A stretch of 64,000 nt of DNA from Gordius sp. MW1 (taxonomy: Eukaryota; Nematomorpha; Gordioida; Gordea; Gordiidae), in NCBI GenBank assembly GCA_964036665.1, contig OZ038526.1:34782001-34846000 (forward strand), written 5' to 3'. Both the position numbers and the translations under genes were made by a program. The notes under the pieces were generated by a model. It was given only the letters and a program-made list of their open reading frames with translations. It made no database searches and had not been told where the DNA came from. Below, piece after piece: positions 1 through 12,400 of the stretch. Numbering within the stretch: position 1 is the first letter of the stretch; each line of letters starts with the position of its first letter.

Positions 1-57
1 CAAACCGAAATCGACTTACATCATGAAAAGCGTGTGTGTTCAACAATTTAAATCCCA

Positions 58-3000
58 TCAATGCAGGAGTGCGAATATTTTTGGAATCACTAGGGAAAAG
101 TTAACACCGACGAATATTCCAAGAATGAGAAATACAGCGGCCATCATACCCGCTATCGGGGCGCGATGAGGTGGCACTAATCTACAACACAAAACACAAA
201 TTTGATAAAACTTTTAGTTTACAAAATTTATAAAAAAAAATATTTTATGTCAAACGTTCCAAATTTCTTAACTTTATATAGTAAGGATGAATACCTCTAT
301 ATTAGTCCATTGTGTATATATCACTTTTCACAATACTTTCATGAAAACGATAAAAACTAAGCAATAATCATAGCTTAAACAAATTAACTGCTCATTAACG
401 TTAAATAGGTGTACCATTTTTCCGCCATTTTTAAATGTGCACAAATAAAAGAAGGACATATAGATTATCGTAATTTTTGATGATTCAAATGTTTTTAAAA
501 CGTATTATAAAATATTGAAATAGTTAAACATTAAAAACAGCATTACAAAATATATAACATTTACAATATTTATAAAAATTAAAAACACTGTGATGATGTG
601 ATTTAAGGAAATTTAGTGCCTTCTGCATTATATTAAAAATAATCATTTATAAACACTCGTTTTTATTTGTTAATAAGCGAGGAAAATGAATTCACTTTTT
701 CTGGTTAAACAATGGGGGACACTGCAGAAAAACATGAGAGATTGTTAAATTCAAAATGGTGGCTTCAATGGTACACATTTTGCCATGTATGAAACATATG
801 ACGTGAGCAGTGAATGAATATAACAAACACCTTCTTCCCCAGGCATTTATATAACGAATATCATATTACAAATGGGCCATTCCATGTCGATTAGTCAAAA
901 AAAACGATTTTCGACCGACCATCTCAGATCAGGATAATTTTTGGCGAGGGTGTAGGCCTCATTTATTAGAGTAATTTCTGAAAAAGTTAGCCATTTTTGG
1001 CCAATACTTTTTAAGTTATGGACGTTTAAAGGGCCAAAATCACGTTCGGGAGCGTTCTATGGATTTTACTCTTTTTGTCATATTTTTAAAAGTAATTGCG
1101 TTATTCACTCAAATTTTGGTGGATTTTGTTATTTAAAAAGTTATCTATCGAAATAGCCAAAAACCTCAAACTTTCGGGGTTAATTTTTTTTGGTCAAATT
1201 AGTGAAAAATTTTATAAACATATTTACCCTTTATATGAAATCACCAACTTCACAATGTGCACTCCTTTATGACCCTTTATCATATTTCAATCATAAAAAG
1301 TTTGGGAGCGGCTACGAGATGGTCAAAAATTCGAAAAATTACATTTCCATAAAAAATATTTATAGATGGCGGTATAATATCACAAAAACATATTATGATG
1401 TTTGTTTTTTTATAAAATTGCAAATTTATTAAGAATATATGCTAAATAAATAATATTCGATTAAAAATCGACTTCAATTTTGAAGTTTTATCTACTAACT
1501 GAGTTTGAAAATAAATTTAATTTTAATTAAAAATGGTCACAACTAGCAAGCAAAATTTTTTAAAACACTTTCATTCTGCATAAATTTTTTTATATTTAGC
1601 ATGGATTATCAGTAAAAAAATAAAAATATATGAGCAATTTTGCCATCATATTAGTATTTTTTTTTCAACCTCACATTAATTTTAGTCTACCCTATATCTT
1701 TTAAGTTAAATTTCAAGATTTAATTTTTAAACTCGGATAATTGCCCATTGCGTAGAAAAAAAAGATCAAAATTTAAGTTTATTTTTATTCCACTATTATT
1801 TATTTACCATATATTCTTTATAAACTTGCAATTTGATAGTAAACAAACGTTATATTATGTCATTGTGATAATTGATTATAATGCCATCTATAAATATTTT
1901 TAGGAGAAATGTAATTTTTCGAATTTTTGACCATCTAGTAGCCGCTCTAAACTTTTTATGATTGAAATATGATAATGGGTCATAAAGGAGTGCACATTGT
2001 GAAATTGGTGATTTCATTCAAAGGGTATATATGTTTTTAAAATTTTTCACTAATCTCACCACAAAAAATTAACCGCAAATGTTTGAGGAACTAAATGTAC
2101 CAAAATTTGAGTGAATAACGCAATTACTTTCACATTAGGAAAATCCATAAAACGCTCCCAAACGTGATTTTGGATCTTAAAACCTCCATAACTTAAAAAA
2201 CATTGACCCAAAATGGCCAAAATTTTCAGAAATTACTCTAATAAATGAGGCCTACACCCTCACCAAAAATTATCTTGATCTGAAATGGTCGGTGGAAAAC
2301 GTTTTGATTTGTCATGGAATGGGCCAAATAACATACACATATAAAACCATAGCTAAAAAAATAAAATTTATATTTATTAATGGACTATGTTTTTAAAAGA
2401 GAAAGTGATACAATAATTTCTTACTTAGGAGCGTACATCATGGTGAGAGAACTAAAATAACCATTGGTAGAGCCCATGAGGGCCGATATGAAGAAATACA
2501 TCCAATCGTTAGTAAACCAAACGGGCACTGTTCTACTGGATGGCCGATAGTTGCAGAATACAAAGAGCGGTATAAAAACTACTCGCAAAATTATCGGAAT
2601 CCACACGTACTTTGGGCCGGGCTAAAAAAATTTCACCACCCAAAAATAAATTCATGTGATAAAAGCGGTTTATTTTCAATTAAATGTGTATGATACATGC
2701 TAGGAATATATTAAATTAATGAGCTGTTATAGAGCCATGGATTGAGATTGTATCCCCCGATTTTACAATTTAAATTTTTAAATCTATTTAATGGGGCGTG
2801 AGGACGTAGTTGGTATAGGCTTTGTCTTTGTCCAAGAGCTCGGGGTAGTGTTGTAAAAACGGCTGGGCGTTGTTTGGTCGACTCTTGGTATTAGTCGACT
2901 AAACATAAACAGACCATTTTTTGGTCTATTTTTCTAATCGACCTCCGGGCTTAGTCGAAATTGGTCGACTAAACGAAGCCCAGCCGTTTTTACAAAACTA

Positions 3001-6000
3001 GCTCGCGGGTCAAATCTCGCTTTCGGCTCATTCTTTCGAGAGGCGTAAAATCCATCGCATCATCAACACACGGCTGTCAAATCTCTCGTCCAAATATCTA
3101 AAGAAGCTGACGACCACCTTAGTGTGACAAACAGCTATTGGAAATTATTTAATTGGAATTTAATAACACTCTACTAAAACTAATTATAAAACAAGCAGTA
3201 GCATTTAGAGCAAACATTTCAAAGCTTTAAAATCGAATTTAATAACACTTCACTATTTTAACGTTTTGTTTTAATTGCTATGCAATTAATGGGCTCCTTT
3301 TTGGTTGTCCGTCCTGTCCAATTTGTAATTTTTCAATTGTATTTTAATTAAATTTTCTAAAAATGAATATAATAAAATTGGCTAAAAAACATAGAATTAA
3401 TTGTCAATTACCACTCTGATGTATTCTGAGGTCAGGCTGCCGAGGAGAGAGAAGAGGTTAAAATTCAGGAAGCAAAACACAGCCAAAAAGTATTTATCTG
3501 CACACGTTATAAATAGAAATTAACATTTAAAACAAAAATTCCAATTTTTTTTCAACATATTATAAATCATCACAATTTTCATAAGATTCATGCAATCCAC
3601 TCATTTAAAATAAAATTCTGAACGACTAATCTAGCTCTAGGGTCACTCCAACTATCAACAACAAGAGACAATTTTTTTTCATTTTGTATGAAAAACTATG
3701 GAGAATTTTACAAAATTTCACGGGGCAAAAAAGGAAAAATGAATAATGAGTTTATATAGAGACAGACTTCCATAACTCGCGGGCTCATATTATGGTAATT
3801 ATTTTGAACGCGAATAGTTTGGATGGTATTATAGGAAAATGCCCGAACAAATTCACAAATTTGTATAAAAGCATAAAACTCGCCATTTTCTATAAAATAC
3901 GATGAAAAAAAATAAAAACTAAGGGGCTATGTTACCTTTAATTTAAAGTTTTTGGTCATTTCTATAACTTTTCAATATGGTTTTACCTCTTTTTACTTCA
4001 AAGTTCAATACACTGAAAATTGGGCGATTCAATATTTTTTTACGTTAATATAATTTTTAAAACTTATGCTTAAACTAGTGCTGTAAAAAGGGTTGGGTTT
4101 TGTTTGGTCAATCCTTGGTTCAACTAAGATTAACGGTCGACACTGGTCTGTTTTCCAATTTCGACCAAACTTAAAGGTCGATTAAAAAAGAGACCAAATT
4201 TGAAACAAAGGTCGACCAAACAAACACCAGCCGTTTCGACAACACTAGCTGAGGCTTTGCATCGCGATTTAAGTTATCAAAACCATAAAACTTTATCTCG
4301 TTATATCTAGGCTATAAAAAAAGAAATTTAAATCCCATTTTTTCTAAAAAAAAAAGCCAAAATTCCTTTGTCACGATATATAAATACTACTAGCTTCCTC
4401 ATTTATCGTAATTGTGGAAAACTTATCGCAAATAGCTCTCGGCATAACGCAATTTCCTCATTCAAACCTCACAAAAAAGCGAACTATCTCCTTAGTCATT
4501 ACCTTACATATACATTTTTTTGTCTTGTGAAATGGAAAACAAAAAATATTTAAGTTGCTATTTATAGTGTTAAAAGGTTAAAATACGTCTTAAAATTCGT
4601 TATAGGCATATGCAAAAGTTAACAAAATACTAGGTATAATGAATGCGCAGAAGAGTACCGTCTTATGCAGGGCCCCGAGCCTTTTCACAATTTATTAAAG
4701 TCATTTGAATAAAAAGGTACCAAGGGTTATATTTTTTTGAATTTTAAAGTTTAACGAAAATTTTATTAAAAATATACCAATTCCCTAGCATGGCCGGTAA
4801 GAACTTCAAGGGGGGGGGGGGGGAGTTGAGAGAATTAAACACCCCTCCCCCCCCCCGTAAGAAGGCCCATACAAAAATCTAGCAAAAACGTGCCGTTCTC
4901 AGATATTTTTTAAGTAAAAGACTCAAAATTTTGCCTTGAAAACGCGATTTTAGATGAACATCTTAAAAAATAGCGTTGTTTTTTGTGTATGTTTTTTGAA
5001 ATAAATTTTGTTACCCGTGACCGCTAGGTGGGGGTTGTAGCGTTCGATTTGTACTTGAATGGCTGGGTAGAGGGTTAGCGTTATGAAAAAGGTGAAAAAT
5101 ACGCCAAAACATTGCATCCAAATCTATCACAAAAATATAAATATGTATTTCTCAAGTATTACAAAAAAGTAAAAGTCTTTTAAAGAAGCATAAGTCCACA
5201 GCCATTAAAAACCCGTATAAGTTTCCACGGCAATTATCGAAAAATTAGAAGTTGGACAGGACGGACGGACAACCAAAAGCGAGCCCATAAATTGCATAGC
5301 AATTAAAAAATACTTAGTCAGTTCTGGCTTGAAAAGTAAATAAATGGCCAATAAGAAAGGTCGATTTTTTAAAAACCTAAACTAATAAGATTAGGACCAG
5401 GAGTGCCCATATGCGTGTTCATTAAACTAATATATTAACATGCAAATTTTGCAAAAACTTGCATGTTAGGGATACAAAAAAAGCTGCGATTTTCAATTAT
5501 AAAGCTTTTTTCTACACAATCCCAGTTTTTTCACAATTTGCATTTATATTTTTTCACAAAATCTCTGATCTAATCAAAATCTTATTTCAAGAGTGCAAAT
5601 AAAACAAATCTTATATAAGCCTAACTAAACATAATAGTTGCTCATTTGGAATGCGGAGCCAGGGGGTGAATGGGGGGGGGGGGGGGGGGGGGCGAAGACC
5701 CCTCTAGCTCAATTTTTTTTAATTTGATATAATTTAATAAAATTATGGCTAAAATTACGCAAAGTTATCATTTTGCCCCCCCCTCCCTAATTCATTATTG
5801 CCCCCCGCCCCCCTCATTCTAAATCCCACACAGGCTACGCCCATGTTTGAAATAACTTTTTAGCCGAAATTCCCGGTCATGGTGCAACCATCATCGAAGT
5901 TGACAAATATTTTGGTCACTAGTTATAGGGATGTTCAAAATTGAGCTAGAAGCTAGTTGGAGAAAAAAGCAACTTAGGACAGGCGCGTCAAGGCGGAGTC

Positions 6001-9000
6001 ATATTATAACAAACAGGAATGCCCCATAGGTATTGAATGCCCCACAGGTATTCCTCGGCATTTTGAATTTTATTTCCAAGAAGTTTTTGATGTAAAGTTG
6101 CTGTTATGCTCCGACTTGCACGTAAACACGTAGCTAGCATATGTGCTTAGACAGGCTTAAGCTTCGTCATCATGAGGGGTAAAATGCTTGAGGGGTTAAG
6201 TTTTAACAGGAAATACAAGAAGCTCAAGCAGTAGAAGAACGAATATTACCTTTTTTACAACTTTAAATATATTAAGTAATAATTTTTTTTGGACGAGCAA
6301 TTGCTGAGAGCGAGTTACTCATCCCTTCTCCAAGGGAAATTTTGAAGAAATCTCCAAAAATGACTCATTTTTTTAAAGAATTATTGTCCATAAAATTTTT
6401 TGGATTAGGTGAGTTATGAAATGGGAAGAGAGGAGGACTTTTTAAAATAAGAATAACACGTTTCATGCTACGAGAGATAAATGTCACATAAGTAATTAAC
6501 ACATTCGCTGAGCAAACTTTGGGTCGATATAAAGCGAAATTTTCCACCATTTATAAAGCTTTGCATCGTGACCTGGACTAAAAATATTATTAAATATTAA
6601 TTTACAAACATAAAGCCATCTTAAAAGTGTCAAAAAAATATTTGTACAATAAAACATAATTTCGCCATTTATAAAAAATAAATTTTAAAAATCATTATAG
6701 ATATCTATCTAATGAAAATCAGGAAAAAATTAGTTCGCACCCTCAATAAAATTATACCAATGACACCTGTTCTTAAAAACGATAAATATAAAGTTACACC
6801 ATATTTAAATTGGCAAAAAAATTATTATCTCCTGGGTGAGACAGAAAATTCAAAAATTAATAATTAAAATAAATTTTTGGCATGTATAAAAAAATTGGAA
6901 TATATCATTAAACATATTTTAGCCATATATAAAAAAAATTGCAAAAAAAAATTGCCCTAAAATATATAAATTCATAACAAATAGCCATTGGCGTAGGGAG
7001 GGGGTGGTTTTCCGGTTAGAACTCCTCCCATGATTTTCAATTTATATAATTTTTACATTGTATATTAATATAAATAATATTTGTTGGAATTTTACTTTTA
7101 GTATTTTTAAGCGAATGTCACTTTAAACTTTTAAGAAACAAAACATTTTGATTCAAAAAAATAGTTACCAAGAAATTTGACCTTGAAAAATTTATAACCC
7201 CCCCCCCCCTTGAGGAAATCCTACTTACGCCTATGCAAATAGCCATAATTATAATGTGTTGAACAACAGAATGTACTAAAACAAAACATGCTTTATTTCA
7301 TCGCAAGCTTTTTTATCACAATATAATATGAGATGCTATGAGCAGTTTAGAGAAACTGCTTGCTCTTAGCATTTGCTCATATGAAATCGGTTAGTTAACT
7401 TATAATCCTTATAATGCTGCTCAGGCACACAGCTCTATCTAAACATGAGTTAGGGCTTGCCTTAATATTGGATTTTGCTGAGCAGCAAAAATCGTGATCG
7501 TTGTACGGGTTATAATATAGCCGCGTCCTAACTTCGGATTCACAGCAGATTTACATTTCAGACGGCTAACATAACAGCGTTTAATCTCAAGAGTTAAAAT
7601 AAACAAAAAAAAACGTTGTAATCAAAAAAACAAAATATTAATAATTACAACCGAGTTTGACACACAAAATTGAATCGAATATTTGTTAAAGACTAACTCG
7701 CGCCATTTGAATCTGAATCCGATATTAAGACAAGCCCTTAGTGTTTGCTACTACCCCTTTGCTCAAAAGCCTCATGATTAGAGTAAGATACACAGTGCGT
7801 GTGAGGGGGCAGAGCTCAGGAGCAAATTTACTTCACTACCAAAAACCAATTATTACGTCGATGCAATTTATTCTCGATTTTTGAAAACACAAAAATAAAA
7901 CTATCTTTTAGGGGAAATTTTGTGCTGTCTCAACTTTCTCCAACAATTTAGCCTTTTACATAATACGTTTTGGGGAAATTATCGAACAATCTTCTTTATT
8001 AAATAATAATAGGCAACCAACTCTCTCGGGCAAATAAATTTCCATGCAATTTATGGGCTCACTTAGGTTGTTCGTCTTGTCGTGTCCTATCCAACTCGTA
8101 ATTTATTAAAAACTGCCGCGGAAACTTAAACGCTTCTTGAATGGCTGTGGACTTAAGCTTCCGTAAAAGACTTTTATTTTGCTTCCGCATATATACTTTA
8201 CTAGTATACTAGTATATATTATTAATAAGGGGTGAACGTGCATTTTAGCCTCGTTTTTTTGTAGAAAAATAAAAACAAACACAAATCTGTTATTTTCAAA
8301 CTTCGCGTCTGTCAAACAATTAATTTCAATGAAAAATCAATGAATCTTAAGGCACCGCCGTCAAACTCATAATTTTAAGCATAAGATTCGTCGAAAAGTG
8401 GACAAAAAGAAAGTCCAAGGCCGACAGCTTTTTACCATTGTATCACACACCAAGAGGGTCGAGTCAGTTATTCATTGTTGCCGTCACAAAAAAATAATTT
8501 ATTCATCTTTAACGAATAATCATCATAGCATAATATTTATAAGCTATATTCTAAAATTTGCTTACAAACTTGTTACTCATCATAAGTAGCTCAAAAAATA
8601 AGGTGGCATCCTATCGCAATTATAATAAAATTGGGAGAATACAAGATTGTTAATAAGAAATAAATAGCAAAGCGTCAAAACAGTATAAAATTGACCACGA
8701 TTTAAAGTAGAACTTAAATTTAAAATAACAAATTATAGATAAATAAAAATTTAAATCTAAAAATATGACCAATTACTCTAGTATTAATGGGCGACAGCAG
8801 ACATTACTTATAGGTCAAAAAATAAAATTTTTGACACAAAATATATGAATCAAGCATTACATCTGCAAAAGCATAGTTTTTCAATAATAAATCTTTTTTG
8901 TCACACATATAAATTTAAAATTTGGTTGATGATTTATAGCCTCTTAGCACACCAAAAATAAAGCTTTAAAACTGGTTTTTAGTTTAAAAAATCAAGATTA

Positions 9001-9422
9001 AAAAAAATTACAAAAAAAAATGATGTAAAAATTCACTAGGAGAGATAAAGCTATTTTAGGGACGGGGAGAGTTAGACTTACGGCTTTGAAAACGTCGAGA
9101 TAGTCTCTAGCTGTAACCTTGTTGCTCGCTGGACTCTCCTGATCCTCGTTAATTAGCTCCGTTTTAGCTTCCACTTTTTGCAAACTGTAGCGGTAAAATT
9201 TCTACGAAAATTGTGTAAAAGATTAGTATCCTAAGTAGTGTGGTAAAAACGGCTGGGTTTTTTGGTCAACCCTTTGGTCTGTTTCTGTTTAGTCGACTAA
9301 AATTAAAGGTCGACCAAACAAAGCCCACCCGTTTTTACAAACGTCGGGCCACAATTATGTTGGCTAGACATTTAGCAGTCATTCCTCTATAATTGACAAT
9401 TTTATTATTAAGCTATAAAAAT

Positions 9423-9455
<33 letters not shown>

Positions 9456-12400
9456 CCCCCTTCGCCCCTTTGAAGTCTATTCTTCGGGTACACCTCTTAA
9501 TAGCAGTAATTACCATGGGCTTTTAGGTCGACCCTACTTTTACTACTATTTTGAGCTACGACGCAATTAGACTATCATCCAAAACTTAAAGGAGAACGGG
9601 GGGGGGGGTCGAATTCTTGAAAATCGGACCGGGGAGTGGGAGACGGTGGGTCAAATTCTTTGAGATCGGACCCAAACCCTAAAAAAGATTATGGAAATTT
9701 TACCCAAACCCATAATAAATTTGTACTAAATTGAAAGACAGCTAACCTTACACAAATTTATCGAAAAATATTGCCTAACCCGAGAATTTTTTTCTAAAAA
9801 AATATTTAAGTGGGGGGGGGATTTATTTCCCTTTGCCCCCCCCCCCTTTTTGAAGAATGACTCGTTCTTGAGAGAAGAAACTTTCGCTTTACCACAAAAC
9901 GAGAAGCTCACATACAAATTAAAACGCACAACATAATCAAAACATCGACTGCATAACTGTCACGCGCGTACTGGCGGATTTTTTTCACGCGTTGACCTAT
10001 ATTCTAGCTGGCACATGCACAACTAACTGCAAGTCTCCGATATAAAAAGGAAGGAAGGGGGGTGTGTGTTTTGACCTTAGATTGAATAAAAGCTGCCTGC
10101 ATTACACAATCGATTATTGAGTGAGCTTGTTTGAGGTAAAAATTTTATCTTAGATTTAGTAACATGGCTCGTATAATTATATTGAAAGGCTAGGGGGGAG
10201 GGGGCAGGGAGGAGCGGCTGCCCCCCTTTAAATCCATTAATTTGTTAAAATTTGTTAGAATTTTATGGCTAAAATTTCAAAAAATAATTATTTTGCCCCT
10301 TTTTAAAATTTAAATCATTATTGAACCCCCCCCCCCCCCAATCTAATTCCAATGCTGGCTACGCCCATGTTGAAGGCTGTGGAGATATTTTTTAACGTTT
10401 TTTACTGCAACGACCAGTTTCCCAAAAAATTGATTAAAAATTCCAGAACTAAAAAAATTAGATGATATTTCGAAAAACATGGATGTAGGCGAAGAAGAGG
10501 CACTTGCCCCCCCCCCCCCTCCAAACCTTAAATTTCAAAATATAATAATTTTGTCCCTTCTTTTTGCCCCCTCCACACCTTGTTCATTTAAATCCTCAAT
10601 TAATAATGGCATGACCACAATTTTTTTGTCTACCCTAATGTTGTTAAACGAGCTGAGTTTTGTTTAGTCGACTAAACATAACCAGAGCATGGGTTAGACC
10701 AAAAGCCTTTTTTACAACACTTACACAAAATGATTTTTGTTTCACTCTTGGATCAACTTTAACAAAGCTTCTGAGTAAAAAGTAACTTTTCTGTAACAGT
10801 CAATTCATACATATGACATTTATTTGGGTGAGGAGAGTTCAATAATACTAATTAGGGATGGTCTATCTAATAAATCAAAAATGTTAATTAAGTAAAGGCT
10901 GCAAAAATTTTATACACTCACCCTAAACTTTACAGTTTTAGCTTGTGAAGTATCTTGGAAACTATAATTCTGTAACAGTCAATTCATACATATGACATTT
11001 ATTTGGGTGAGGAGAGTTCAATAATACTAATTAGGGATGGTTTATCTAATAAAAAATGTTAAATTAAGTAAAGGCTGCAAAAATTCTATACACTCACCCT
11101 AAACTTTATAGTTTTAGCTTATGAAGTATCTTGGAAACTATAATTGAAGTGAAACTGAAATTTTTTATGATTCAGTAGTGTTGTAATAGTCCACCTCCAA
11201 GCTTAGTAAAAATTTGAAAAACAGAAAACAGACCACAGTCAACCATTATTTTTAGTCTAAAACCCAGCCATTTTTACAAAACTAGACCATAACACATAGT
11301 TTAGAAGGTTTTAGTTAGGCAGTATATTAAAATATGTAATTTAAATATCAAAACTCAATTTACAAATGCAATATTAGTGGGAATAAATCAAAACATTCCA
11401 AAGATAAAAACTGTAAATTTCTAACAAAACGATTTCTCAATGACATGTTAATAAAAACCATAATAAATATAGACTCAAATTTTTTATATTTCAAAAACAA
11501 AAAAAAATTTGTTGGGATATTAATATAAAATTCAATAATGACCAAGCTTTCTACACATATTAAAAACAGATTCTTTAACTCCTCTATATATTATTTATTT
11601 AATAGTATCATATTAATGACCCACCTCAATGATGAAATGTATAAAAAAAATTACCAGTAAGGGCAGGCCAAAGTAGGAATCAAGACATAGCAGCAAAATG
11701 AATTCAGCTGATATGAAATACCATATAGCAGCTAATCGGGGATTTGGAGCTGCATATATAACTAGGATATTTACTAAGGCTATCAAAGTGCCACAAAAAT
11801 TATTGCCAATAACAATAGAATTGGTATATTTCATTGGTAGACTTCCCACCAGCCCAAACAAAGAATTTTGGTATATTCCAGTGGCAGAATTCATTATTAC
11901 TACCGTAATCATGGTGAATATGAAAAATAATTTGGGCCAACCAGTAGTGTCCAGCATTGCAAGAACTACAGTGAATATGCACAGAATAACATTTATACTA
12001 ATGGCAATTGGAATTCTGGGTTGACTCATGGCAGAATCTTTATCCTTTGATTTTTTTGAGCCACCAAATTGTAAAAACAAATTTAAGACATTCAGGATAA
12101 CATTAGGTAGTTGACTCGCTATTGCCAGGTAACTGGTAAAATTTTCTTTATATTGTGTTGTTCCCGTTATATTTGGATTTAACTTATAATCTACAAAATA
12201 CTTAAAACACACTCAAATTAGTTCCAAATAATTTACCGAGTTTGCATTTACAAACATATTCCAAGGCAGTAGCACACCAATACCGTGAAGTAAAATTATA
12301 AAATAAACCAGATTCCACCTAAAATAATCATATTAAAAATAACATTCATATAAACAAACCTATCCTTCGGCTCCTCCGATGGTATTGGAATATCAAATTT

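Noticed and set aside
6200..6262. Minus-strand hydrophobic stretch ending VFPVKT, first considered as the TM7 exon of the transporter
   Set aside because: No usable splice sites. The segment at 5123-5015 fits sequence, phase and splice sites exactly.
8203..8219. Palindrome TACTAGTATACTAGTA
   Set aside because: Short AT-rich palindrome expected by chance in DNA of this composition; no partner element.
11698..12024. Plus-strand ORF of 108 codons
   Set aside because: Antisense shadow of transporter exon 3, which matches its family over its whole length.
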